From Carya illinoinensis (lineage: Eukaryota; Streptophyta; Magnoliopsida; Fagales; Juglandaceae), in NCBI RefSeq assembly GCF_018687715.1, contig NC_056759.1, forward strand, positions 4,319,501-4,383,500: 64,000 bases of DNA, given 5' to 3'. Every line of letters starts with the position of its first letter. Position 1 is the stretch's first letter. Below, in pieces: positions 52,717 to 63,662 of the stretch. The translations under genes and the position numbers were made by a program. Below the pieces are notes generated by a model that ran no database searches, was not told the origin of the DNA, and saw only the letters and a program-made list of their open reading frames with translations.

Positions 52717-55700
52717 ATGTCTACACCAGCAGAGTAATCTCTCTCTCTCTCTCTGTGGCATGCAAAAACAAACACTTCCGAATGGCCACATCCTTAAATG
52801 AACTCTTTGTAGATTTGCTAGTTGAATGTTACACAACCCTTTTTCGGTTATTTGTCTGACTCCTAATTGGTGTTTTTTTGGGGGGCTGTGTGTGTGTGGA
52901 TATGGACACCTGCTACTTTTTGTAACTGTAAAAATCTTAAATTTATTCCTTTTTCCTTTAATCTTCGTTTTTTTTCCATCTATAGTTATGATATCTTTTG
53001 GATTTCATCCCAAACCAACTGGATTTACAGAAAATTCCAGTTAGGTTTTTCTTCACCTGTTGCAGATTCTATCTTGGTTACTTTTGTTTCCGATCGTTTA
53101 CTTTTGGACCCATTAAGAAGGATTCAGTCTGATCATTATTTTCACTAGGCTTGCAATTTTGATACACCTGATCATGAAGTTCTATAATCTTTTTTGTTGC
53201 TTGAAGAAACTGATTTTCCTCCCCCAATATGTTCAGATACTATCGATCTCTTCCACCTGTGTGCAAGACCTATGGAGTGGCCTGCTTGATGACCACATCA
53301 GCATTCTATCTGGGACTTTTCGAATATTACAGCATATCATTGGATTATGGTCTCGTACTAAAACATTTTCAGGTAATTATTTACTAATTTGTAGAAATCC
53401 AAGAGCTCAAATTCATTACTGCTCATTGGATTGTGAAAAACGTGTCATGATAAAGTGAAATCACCATTTGTTCATACTGCATGCGCAGGTTTGGAGGCTT
53501 ATCACGAATTTCTTCTTTCTTGGGCCATTTTCGTTTCCCTTTGCATTTCTGCTGATAATAATGTAAGATATCTAATTCTATCTACCCTCTGGAATCATAT
53601 CAAATGAATGATGCGTTTTGGTGAAAGGGTAGGAGGAACATTCAAAAAAAAAAAAACCTTTGGGACGAACCATATTGGTGATTAAAATTATCCATAAGAA
53701 ATTAGGCTTTAAATGATAATAAAAATTATTCTAAGCCATTGTTCTCCTAATTTAAGCGTATAATTGCTGGGAATGATTAGAGAAATAGTTAAAAAAAAAA
53801 AATATGGAATCAATTACACGATATATATTCACAAAGGACGTTGTAGATACTTTGGTTGTAAAAATAGCAAAACAGGTTGTATAAATTAATATAATTATTA
53901 AAAAATTGAAGAACTTTACCACGCTGACTTTCATAGAGCGAAATATGGTGTTGCACTCGAGAGAGGGCCCTTCGACAAGAGAACAGCAGACTTTGTATGG
54001 ATGCTGATCTTCGGAGCGCTATCACTTCTTGTAAGTCATGATACCAATCATCTATGCATGCATGATTTCTTTCTCTTTTTAATTCCGTCCAATAACATTT
54101 ACTTAACCAGTGATTAAGATGTTTAAATTTTTCTCTCCAGACGCAACCTTAACGAATATCTTCCAGATCTATATATTTACTCAGAATTAAGTCAAACAGA
54201 ACATATATATAATGTACTAAGAAGATAGCATGAAAATAACGACAATGGTACTGTTACTTGATCTTAGGTGATGGCTGCTGTTCCATTTCTGTCGTCTCCT
54301 TTCTTTGGAGGTTCCGTAGTATTTATGATGGTCTATGTCTGGGGCCGTGAGTTCCCCAACGCGCGCATAAGCATCTATGGTGTTGTTACATTAAAGGTAA
54401 TGCATGCTACCTATTATGCTATGAAAAATACTATAGCCACGAATGAATTATATAAAAATAGACCCATAAATTGACGTGGCTTGATGTGGTACGTTAGATT
54501 GTAAAGTTACTTTTATTATAAAGTATATCTAATGGATTTCATAAAATCACATCAATTCGTAGATTTATATTATGTAATCTGTTTAAATTTGTATCAGTTC
54601 TCTTATGTTATATATCATGCTGCATGTGTTTTTAGTTTTACCAGTACTTATCCTTGTTCGTGGAATATTGATATGTACGTGTGTTTGTTTTGCTGTATAT
54701 AGGTTTTGAGATCGGGCCTCTTTGTTTCTCATAGCCTTTGATGTGGGTCTACTCATGTTGTTCGTTCATACAGATCATCAAAATAGCTTTAGGATTATCT
54801 TGAACTTCCCTTTTTAAGCTTCAGCACCCTGAATTTTCAACTTTCTCTCAAATTTTCCCTACATAATTACTAACCAAATAGCTACACTTAACATCTTTAT
54901 CAAACTCTGCCTTTCTCCCTCTCCTTTTTTTCTCAGGGCAAAAAAGACACAAAAATTGTCAATTTTGGCAATTACCCTCCCAAACTTATATCAAAAGTAC
55001 TATTTACAATATGTCCCATTTTCCCTAAAAAGAAAAATTACCCCAAAAATTCGATCTTAAAAAATTAAATAAAATACCCCTAGTAAATTAAACAATTAAA
55101 ATTTGTTTAAAAAATTCAATAATATTTTTTTGAAAAATATAAAATAGAATATTTTATGATCTTCTTTTTTCTGTTTGGTTTTTTTGAGTTTTTTTAAGGA
55201 TCTTTAATTTTTTTTCTTATTTTCTTTTTGTCTAAACCAATCTAGTTTTGAATATTGCAATCTTATAAGAAGTATTAAGATTATGTCATATCACTTATTT
55301 TTCATTAATCATACAACAATTAAATCTCGACTTAATAATTTGTTTCAAATTGGAGGATTAAATGAGAAATTACTTTGATAATTTTAGTTGTTACGTTATA
55401 TAACGTCAAAAGTAGTATTGTTACTTCATCAAGAAGATAAAGTGTGGATGTTTTCATATAAAATATACAAAATGCAAAGATTAATCTCAGTGGCTTATTT
55501 TAATTATATTCTTTTTGATTTATTATCCTTCAGGGATTCTATCTTCCATGGGCAATGCTAGCACTGGACTTGATATTCGGAAATCCTTTGATGCCAGACA
55601 TGCTAGGGATAGCTGCGGGACATTTGCATTACTTCCTAACAGTGCTTCATCCTCTTTCCGGGGGGAAGTTCATCTTGAAGACTCCTCTTTGGGTGTATCC

Positions 55701-56255
55701 TTTCTCTATTCTTTTTTTAGTTTCGCAATGAATGCATGGATGCATGCATTAACCTTCCCCTCAAAAAGCTCTTAACCCATCATTTTCGAAAGTTTTTGTT
55801 CAATTTTCCTGGTAGTATTCTTGGACAAATCATGAGCATTGAGTTCCTCAAACAAGTGGAGGATTTCACCAACCCGGCCAGTAAAATATATACCAGTACT
55901 GTGTTTGTGTCCCTGTGTCAGGGGACATGATCATTAGTGTCTTTACATGTTCAAATTAAATTAGGAATTTGTTCCTGAAATGATTTTTGTTTTCCTAAAC
56001 AAAATTTCCAGTCACAAACTAGTTGCATTTTGGGGTGAGGGAACACAAATAAATTCCCCAGTGCAGCGTGATCCCTCAACCAGTGTTGCATTTCGGGGAA
56101 GAAGCTACCGTCTAAATGGATCTCGAACAAGCAGATCAAACAGTACTCCTGCTACAAATCAGGCAGGCGCAGATAGCTCTGCACAGCAACCGGCCGACCG
56201 AGGCGATGGATCAGTTGCTTTCCGAGGCAAAAGCTATCGTCTCAATGGCCGTTAG
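52717..56255 (+). CDS. DER1: Derlin-1, 7 exons
   Basis: Exons: 52717-52733, 53237-53372, 53489-53562, 53937-54030, 54268-54396, 55534-55694, 56012-56255. Joined they give 855 nt and 284 aa with no stop. The first exon is 17 nt and encodes MSTPAE with the next exon's first base; this restores the standard plant start MSTPAEYYRSLPP. Derlins are ER membrane rhomboid-like pseudoproteases that help pull misfolded proteins from the ER for degradation (ERAD) with CDC48/p97. Visible hallmarks: VWRLITNFFFLGPFSFPFA (WR motif at 53-54), GPFDKRTADFVWML, hydrophobic VMAAVPFLSSPFFGG, and GIAAGHLHYF (GxxxG at 175-179). No catalytic Ser-His dyad is expected in this family. The cytosolic tail has two SHP-like boxes, FRGRSYRLNG (231-240) and FRGKSYRLNG (274-283). 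Length is slightly above Arabidopsis Derlin-1 (about 266 aa, from memory). Confidence 0.93.
54446..54590 (+). repeat. MITE-like repeat in Derlin-1 intron 5
   Basis: The left end ATAAAAATAGACCCATAAATTGACGTGG is partly complementary to the right end CACATCAATTCGTAGATTTATATTA. The middle is AT-rich. Not seen elsewhere in the window in recognisable form. Confidence 0.45.
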
Positions 56256-57715
56256 ATGTAATCAATCTTCGTTGGTCATTCACAAAACCAAATCCTGAAA
56301 TTGCGTTTGTGTTTGGGAGGATGCATTTCTTTATGATATATTTTAGTTTCTTAACATTAATGAGAACTTATATCTCATTGTATTAGTGCCACGACAAAAG
56401 GGAGAAAGAGAACTTGTATCACTCTACCTACACATGATTCGCTTAACTTATCATAAAATGACATGTCGTAGAATTCGTAACGTTTATATAAATAATTTTA
56501 ATGACATGTTATTTTTTAATTGGATAGAAGTATTACATCATTTATATTTTTAAATTATATAATTAATAAGACAATTAAGAAAAGATACATTTAAAATTAA
56601 TTAAAAATATTATTTTTAATCACAATTAGAATTGACTATGGATAAAAGGATTATGCAACGGATATTGAATTCAAATGTGGTGGCTAAAGCAAAGCAAAGC
56701 ACTGTCTTAATATAATATCTCGTAACTTTCTTTGAAGGGTTCGTAAGGATCGATTACCGACAAGAGAAAACAGCTGTCAATTTCAATTTTCATAGGAGAA
56801 ACTTTGACTAGTCAAGTCTCCCAAGTAGTCAGTCAAAGGTTGCCTCGGACTCGATCCCCACCTTCCCAACAACGTGAAATGGGTTAAGCACCATTCTTCT
56901 ATTTCTACAGTCTTTCAAACCGGGAAAATATCCTCATAGTGTTTTCATTCCCTTTTATCAGTCAACTTTTACACCTTTTACAAGCACAAAATACCACACA
57001 GACGATGATCTCCATGCACGTACAAATTTTAAAAAACATTATCTACACTATATATATATAAATATATGATTATTAATTTAAATCTAAACTAAAACACTAA
57101 AATATAAAGGAAAATGATAAAATAATTACCCCTTTATAATTTTTCTACAACTTTTTAATAAGCTAATAATTTTTTAAATATTTATTTTAATTTTAATCTC
57201 TATTTGATGTGTTTGAAATTTTAAAAAAAATATATTGTTTTATGAGAAATTGTAAATAAATTATAGTCGATTGTAAGGCTTTCATCTCCAAAAAAAAAAA
57301 AAAAAAAAAAAAGAATAACATAAAGAACTAAATTTATTAAAATAGTAATTTTAGCAACGATTTCCAAAAGAGTTCGAGTTTAAATGGACTCCATCTAAAG
57401 GTAATCGGCCCATTATGGATGTCCAATGTGGTTGGGTCTAATATAATCCCGAGTCCAATAAAATAAGAAGTCTAATTAAATATATTCCGACAGCTTGTAG
57501 GTAGAAAACAGAGCTGCTAGGGACAACCGTCCCATGTCCCCGCCGCGGCCTCGTGGCTGACGTGGCAATTGCCAGTCAGCTCATAATATTATTAAAAAAA
57601 AAAAAACCTTAAAAGAAGAAACAAACTGCGGAAGGAGGGAAAAGAAACTTTGCAGAGTGAAATGATATATATCTTGGGAGAGATGAACTTTGCAGAAACC
57701 CTTTCTCATTATTTT

Positions 57716-57717
<2 letters not shown>

Positions 57718-57753
<36 letters not shown>
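57718..57753. repeat. Long T homopolymer
   Basis: About 35 T followed by a short CT repeat. Confidence 0.9.
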
Positions 57754-59000
57754 CTCTCTCTCTCTATTGTCATAAACCCACTAAAAAAAGTCTCCCTGGA
57801 TCTTTAAAACATTAAGAAGATCAGAGAAGAAGCACACCTGATGGCGATTATCAGCTAAAGACTCCCAGATTCTGCAAGCGAAATGTTATTGTTACGATGC
57901 GAAGAACACATGGAACTCCTTGGTATTCGAGTTTTCTCCCTATTTTTCCTTTTGTTTTAAGAGTTATTAGTTAATAGCTAAACATTATAAAACTTGAAGA
58001 GGAAACATGAACGAAGCTTGGAAGGGGGGTATAAAATATAAACGGAGGTAGCCCGCTGCCAGATACAGAGAAAGAGGGAGAAGCTAAAAGGTCAGGGTAA
58101 TGGGTAACACTAAAAAGGAAGGTGGAAAGCCTCCGCCATTACAGCAAGAGGAGAATGGGCAGCTTGCCGAGAAGTGACTTAACGTAAAAGTTGCTCTGCT
58201 TTTTACCAGTAAAAACAGAGTTAATTGGTCATGTTCTGTCTTTCCGTGGAGGAGCAGTTGGCATGAAGATCAATGGTGGATGGTTGATTCCAGACGGTGG
58301 TCCATGGCGTCAGCTTCCATGCGTGATGGTGGCGTTGGCTTCGCCTGCGGCTGAGGAATGAAAACGTGGAGGCTGCTGGAAAGTTGGCAAGCTCTCGGTG
58401 GTTGACGGGAGGCTGGACAGCGAGGTAGGTGTGTTGCGACAAGCAACGGATAAAAAATTATAGGAGAGGAACGAGAGAATAGAGAGAGATTTTGAACAAA
58501 AAGAAAACGAGTTTTCTTTTCATGCCACGTACGCCCGAGGCCGCAACGAGGATATCTTGTGGTTGCGTATAGACTTTTCTGGTAGAAAAAGCCTTCCAAT
58601 ATCTCCGAGCTCTGGTTAAGAATCGAACTTGCGTACGTTGCTTTAGAAAAATTCTATTCTCGTGTCAATAGTAAAGTATATTAGTAAAATATTTATACGT
58701 TGTAATTTAAATTACAAGATTAAATCTTGTTAATCAAATATTATAATTTAAATGATATGAATTATGTGATCTACATGTCAATTTGATTAAAATAGAATAA
58801 CTCATTAGTTTAAGGTGTTGTAGACACATTTCCCAACAATAGAATCTTTCATGGCACTAACATTAGATTATCCAAATACAAGTGAAATATAAAATATGAC
58901 TCAAGTTATATAAAATTATCTACATTAGATTATCCAAATGCAAAAATATATGACTTTTAGCTATAGTAAATCATACTCGGCGGTCATATATGCAAGACTA

Positions 59001-59354
59001 CTATATAAAGACCAAATCTTATTTTTATTCAATAAACCTGACCACCAGTGCCTTTTCCCTCGAAATCCTATTTTCCAAGGACCCAAACCGAGCTTCCTTC
59101 TTCTCTCATCTTCACCATTTTCGTCCAATTTAGTGTCTTGAAACCTCAAGAAGGATTTTACAAAATCTTCCCAGTATTCTAGTCATCATTCTAGGTGCGT
59201 ACATTCATTTCTCTCCCTGATTTTCTTTGTTTCATTTTCATTTTGGGCATTTGGGATTGATTTTAGGTGTTTGTCACACGGTGCCTTGATGCTCTCTCAT
59301 CTTCCCTACTTCAGAATCGACATCAACGATCCAAATCTGCATCTCGGTAGCCAG
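59001..59354 (+). other. Possible promoter and first exons of an unidentified gene
   Basis: A TATA box (CTATATAAAG, 59001-59010) is followed by a pyrimidine-rich leader. A strong donor CTAG/GTGCGT lies at 59195, an acceptor TTTTAG at 59276, and a second strong donor CCAG/GTGAGT at 59355. The second exon-like segment (59277-59354) opens from an ATG at 59289 encoding MLSHLPYFRIDINDPNLHLG, which I do not recognise. If real, the next intron contains the LTR element at 59748, and the gene would continue past the window. No protein similarity supports it. Confidence 0.3.
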
Positions 59355-59747
59355 GTGAGTGGTTTCTTGCCTTAGAATCCCTCCCCATCATGCATATTTC
59401 AACCCAAAATGCTTGGGTTTTAGTTTAGAGTGCTACTGTTGATTTTTGGGTTTGATTTGCGGTTTATATTTTTGGAGTGCTGCTATTGAGTTTTGGTTTG
59501 TGGTTCGTGCATACCATGATTTGTTGTTTTGGGTGATTTTGGATGTCTGTATTGGGTGGTGATTTATGGTTTGTATTTTTGGAATTCTATTGTTATTTTT
59601 TAAAGGGTTTACTCGATATAGATGGGGCCAGATTGAATGAAAGATTTAAGGTATTATGACCATGACCTAGAATCCTTCTCTCTCCATCACTTTCCTATGC
59701 TTTTTCTTTTTGAGAGTTTGTGATCATGTGGATGCATGATAATGGGT

Positions 59748-60009
59748 TGTTAGTGTCAAAGTATAACAATAGTCTACATTATATTCGTAATACTATATAG
59801 CTGTAGTATTTTAGATTGTATATAGGTAGGCTAGTCAACGCTGCTAAATAGAGGCAGGCTGCACATGGTGCTGCTGAATATCAGGAGTAATCTAAGGGGT
59901 CATAGTTAGGTGATCTTCCCGCTCAAAATTATAGTACACAAGCCATGTAAATATGTTCTATATAAGGGGGAATAAATCCTCTGAAGAGGATCATCGAATC
60001 CATTTATCA
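59748..60009 (+). repeat. 5' LTR of element C
   Basis: Starts TGTTAGTGTCAAAG, contains a TATATAAGG box near 59961, and ends ATTTATCA directly before the primer site. No second copy is in the window. Confidence 0.75.
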
Positions 60010-60021
60010 TGGTATCAAAGC
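60010..60021 (+). promoter_or_regulatory. Primer-binding site of element C
   Basis: TGGTATCAAAGC differs by one base from the plant copia initiator tRNA-Met site TGGTATCAGAGC. Confidence 0.8.
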
Positions 60022-60658
60022 TTTCTTGATATTTTTTTCGGTCTATCTCTAGTGTTGTGGTTCTACAGAATTTTTTTTACAGAATTTCTCACCAAGTTGC
60101 TGCTGAAGCTCTTCAGAATTTTTTTTTTTCAGAACCTCTTCAGAAATCAAGCTCTTCAGAAAGTTTCGGTCTGTTTTTTTTTTTCCTTCTCTTCCCGGTT
60201 CTGTTCTGTGTCTTTCGGCACTCTGTGAGTTGGCTTCGTGGTTCACGGCACACTAGTTTGTCCCTCTCGGCAGATTCTCGGCAAACCACACGAGAACCAT
60301 CATCTTGTTGGCATCGTGTTCTGCAGGCTCGACAGTGTATTTCTTTTCCTCTCCTCTCGGTTTCGTGTGTCGGCGCTGGGTTTCATTTCTCTCGGTCTCA
60401 TTTTTCTGATCGTGGTCTCATTTCTCATTTCTCTCGGTCTCAGTCGGTGCTCTGCAACCAAGGAGAGGTACCTCACTTTCACGTGGCTTAATTTCCTGTG
60501 GTTTGACTTCAGCTCTTTTGTTTTCACGTGACTCGGCGTGTGATTCCGCTATTATTTCTCGGCTCTTTTATTTTGCTCTCGGTACAGTCTAATAATCTTT
60601 GTTCTATTATTTTTTTTCGAGTTCAATTTTTTTCTCTCGAGTTCAATTTTTTTTCTCT

Positions 60659-62337
60659 ATGGATTCTGCACCTGCCTGTACCAAGTTTACAGGCAACAAT
60701 TATTCTACATGAGCATTTCAGTTTGAACTTTTTTTTAAGGGAAAAGATCTTTGGGATCATATTAATGGAACTGATTGTGCACTTAATCCTGATAAATCCA
60801 AGGATTGAGCTATGCTTGATGCTCAGATTATGTCTTGGCTTCTTAGCTCCTTTGAGCCACATATTGTCACTCACTTATGACCTCATCGCACCGCTCAACT
60901 CATGTGGACTTACTTAAAAAAAGTATATCACCAAGATAATGGAGCTTGTCGTTTTCAGTTAGAGCATACGATTGCCTTGTTTTCCCATGACAGTCGTTCC
61001 ATTCAAGACTATTATTCGGCCTTTCTGACTCTTTGGAACGAATATTCTGATTTGGTTACTGCGGATGTTCCTGTTACCTCTCTTTCCACCATTCAAACTC
61101 TTCATGAAACTCGTCGTCGTGATCAGTTTCTTATGAAACTCCGCCCTGAGTATGAATCTGTTCGCTCTTCTCTGCTGAATCGCTCTCCTATTCCTTCTCT
61201 TGATGTTTGTTTTGGTGAGTTACTTTGTGAAGAACAAAGACTTAGTACTCAAGCTTCTCTGGAACACTCTCATGGTAGTTCAGGGTTCACTCCTGTGGCT
61301 TATGCTGCTCAACGACGAGGACCGTTTGTACATTCTAGCACCTTACAGTGTTTTTGCTGCAAGGAATATGGGCATATTGCTGCTAATTGTCCTAAGAAAT
61401 ATTGTTCTTATTGCAAGAAAAATGGTCATATTATCAAAGACTGTTGTATACGGCCTCAAAATCTTCAGGTTCAAGCATTTCAGACTTCTATAGCACATAG
61501 CTCTTCCTCAGGCGCTTCCTTTGATCTTGCACCTCCTGTAACAAATTACTGCACACCAGAAATGGTGCAACAGATGCTAATTTCAGCATTATCTGTAATG
61601 GGATTTCAAGGTAAACATACAACTAAACTCTGGTTTGTAGACTCAGGTGCGTCTAATCACATGACAAATACTCCTACTGCTCTATGTCATGTTCGGCCCT
61701 ATGCTGGTCAATCTGCCATTCAGACTGCCAATGGTAGTTCTTTGCCAATAGCTGATGTCGGAGATGCCTCTTCTCAATTTACTGATGTGTTTCTTGCTCC
61801 TCAACTTTCCACAAATCTTATTTCTGTTGGTCAATTAGTTGATAACAATTGTGCTGTTCATTTTTCTGGTGACGGTTGTGTTGTGCAGGACCAGGTAACA
61901 GGAGAGCCGATCGCGAAGGAACCTAAAGTGGGGCGTTTATTTCTACTATTTTTACCTGTTCCAGTACTTTCTTCAATTTCTTCTATAAAGTCTTTTACTT
62001 GTCATAATGTTCCAAATCTGAGTATGATGTGGCGTCGTCGTTTAGGTCATCCCAATGCTCAGATCTTATCTCATGTATTGCACTCAAATTTTCGTGATAA
62101 TGAAGAGCGTTCTTCTTTATCTCTTCAGTGTGATTATTGTAAACTTGGTAAAAGCAAAACTCTTCCATTTCCTTTGCATGCTAGTAGAGCTTCTCACTGC
62201 TTTGATCTTATCCATAGTGATGTTTGGGGACCTTCCCTGGTTAGTTCACATGAAAAATTTAAATATTATGTAACTTTCATTGATGATTATAGCAGATTTA
62301 CTTGGGTTTATTTTCTTCGCTCTAAATCTGAGGTTCT
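60659..62337 (+). pseudogene. Element C gag-protease-integrase
   Basis: From MDSAPACTKFTGNNYST, the first 80 codons contain three TGA stops, where Trp, Trp and probably Arg would be expected. From 60902 the frame is open for 509 codons. Gag (LMWTYLKKVYHQDN, LMKLRPEYESVRSSLLNR) is followed by two zinc knuckles (CFCCKEYGHIAANC, CSYCKKNGHIIKDC), protease LWFVDSGASNHMTNT, pre-integrase MMWRRRLGHPN with CDYCKLGKSKTLPFP, and integrase FDLIHSDVWGPSL and FIDDYSRFTWVYFLRSKSEV. Beyond this the frame runs into unrelated DNA and stops at 62431. Confidence 0.88.
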
Positions 62338-62444
62338 GTTTAGGAGATTGAAAATTTTAAGTGTGTCTATTGTGACCCTCCAATCTTTCCTGGGAACTGA
62401 CTTAGTGAGGTACTATTCATTTCTACAGTAAATTCATCAAAATA

Positions 62445-63224
62445 ATGTCAGAAAGTAGAGCTTCAAATCTTGTCAAATTTGAGGTGGAGAAATTTGATGG
62501 GAGAATCAATTTTGGTTTGTGGCAAGTACAAGTCAAGGATGTCTTGATTCAATCATATTTACACAAGGCATTGAAGGGCAGACCAACACATGAAGTCAGC
62601 ACTGGTACTAGTTTGACTGGTGAAATGAGCAGATCTAAAATGAGTGATGAAGATTGGGAGAATCTGGATTTGAGAACAGCAAGTGCAATACGTTTGTGCC
62701 TGGCAAAAAATGTTCTTGCAAATATGCATGGAATATCTACGGCAAGGGAACTCTGGGAAAAACTTGAAAAGTTGTATCATACGAAGGGCGTCTCAAATCG
62801 TGTGTACCTGAAGGAGCAGTTTCATACACTACGGATGAGTGAATGTACAACTATTTCAAATCATTTAAGCGTTCTCAATGGCATTCTCGCTGAGCTAGAA
62901 GCTATTGGAATTAAAATTGATGATGAGAATCAAGCCTTGAGACTCATCTGGTCTCTTCCACCTTCCTATGAGCACATGTAACCTATTTTGATACATAAGA
63001 ATTAGAAAATAATTTTTTTAGACTTTACCAGCAAAATCTTTTCTGAAGACAGAAGACTAAGTAGTGGAAGTAATGTTCCATTTGAAAACTTGGTAATGGT
63101 AGCAGTTGGAAATGGGAAGATGAAGAACTCCATAAAGAAGAAAGTAGTTTGCTGGGAGTGTGGATAATCTGGGCATGTCAAGAAAAATTGTCCAAGAGTT
63201 GGAGTAGGTTCAGCAAGTGGCTCC
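62445..63224 (+). pseudogene. TNT1-94-type copia gag (partial)
   Basis: 178 open codons from MSESRASNLVKFEVEKFDGR through DEDWENLDLRTASAIRLCL, NMHGISTARELWEKLEKLYHTK and NHLSVLNGILAELEAIGIKIDDE to a TAA at 62979. Downstream, after stops, VVCWECG(stop)SGHVKKNCPRVG is a CCHC knuckle with Gln changed to a stop. This is the gag family of TNT1-94-like copia elements. No protease or polymerase follows; the interior passes straight to the 3' LTR. Confidence 0.85.
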
Positions 63225-63662
63225 AAGTCAGTAAATGGAGATACTGGAAATTATGCTAATGTTGTGTATCTCTCCATAGAAGATTTTGATCTTTAAATGA
63301 GACATGTACATCCTCATGACATGCCGCTAATTTCCAAAGTTGCCATGATAGAGGATGTGTTAATGTTAGCGGGTCCACAAGTTTGCACACAGATTGCACA
63401 CAGACATTGGTTTGGCATTGATGCAAAGTGTGTGGTGGAAATTCATGTCGATGGCTGATGAACTTTTAGGAAAGCCAAATGTGGAAGTTACACCATAACT
63501 TTTCAGTAAGGTTGGTTTCGACATGGGCCGAGGTGAAATACTTGGAATTGGTTTATTTTGAATGGGTATGCTTTTATGGTGAAGCAAGATAATAGAAATT
63601 ATGAAGATCTTCATTGAGGTAGAGCTTGATTGTGGAACTAGTCAAAGTCGTAAGGTGGAGAT

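Larger units (their letters stand above)
56256..59747. other. Derlin-1 3' flank and gene-poor DNA
   Basis: Beyond the Derlin 3' UTR the stretch is AT-rich, with an A-run near 57288-57312 and a T-run at 57718-57753. Open frames near 58.2-58.6 kb (minus strand) have no recognisable family. Near 59.0-59.36 kb there is a promoter-like TATA box and two splice-ready exon-like segments, described separately. Confidence 0.4.
59748..62337 (+). mobile_element. Copia element C, 5' half (LTR, gag, protease, integrase start)
   Basis: A 262-bp LTR (TGTTAGTGTC ... TTATCA), a primer site TGGTATCAAAGC, gag, a CCHC region, protease and the start of integrase. The integrase breaks off near 62337 inside AGGTTCTGTTTAGGAGATTG, where the sequence changes to that of another LTR family. 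No reverse transcriptase, RNase H or matching 3' LTR is present. Confidence 0.88.

Noticed and set aside
53159..53458. 99-codon forward frame over Derlin-1 exon 2
   Set aside because: The true Derlin frame is a different one; this is a shadow that also reads through the donor site.
58221..58599. Minus-strand open frames (up to 109 codons)
   Set aside because: No domain, no homologue that I recognise, overlapping frames and no splice or promoter context.
63366..63614. Minus-strand 82-codon frame and the similar 61-codon one at 4959-5144
   Set aside because: Both are antisense of the interior of the same LTR family; similarity between them reflects shared repeat DNA, not a conserved gene.
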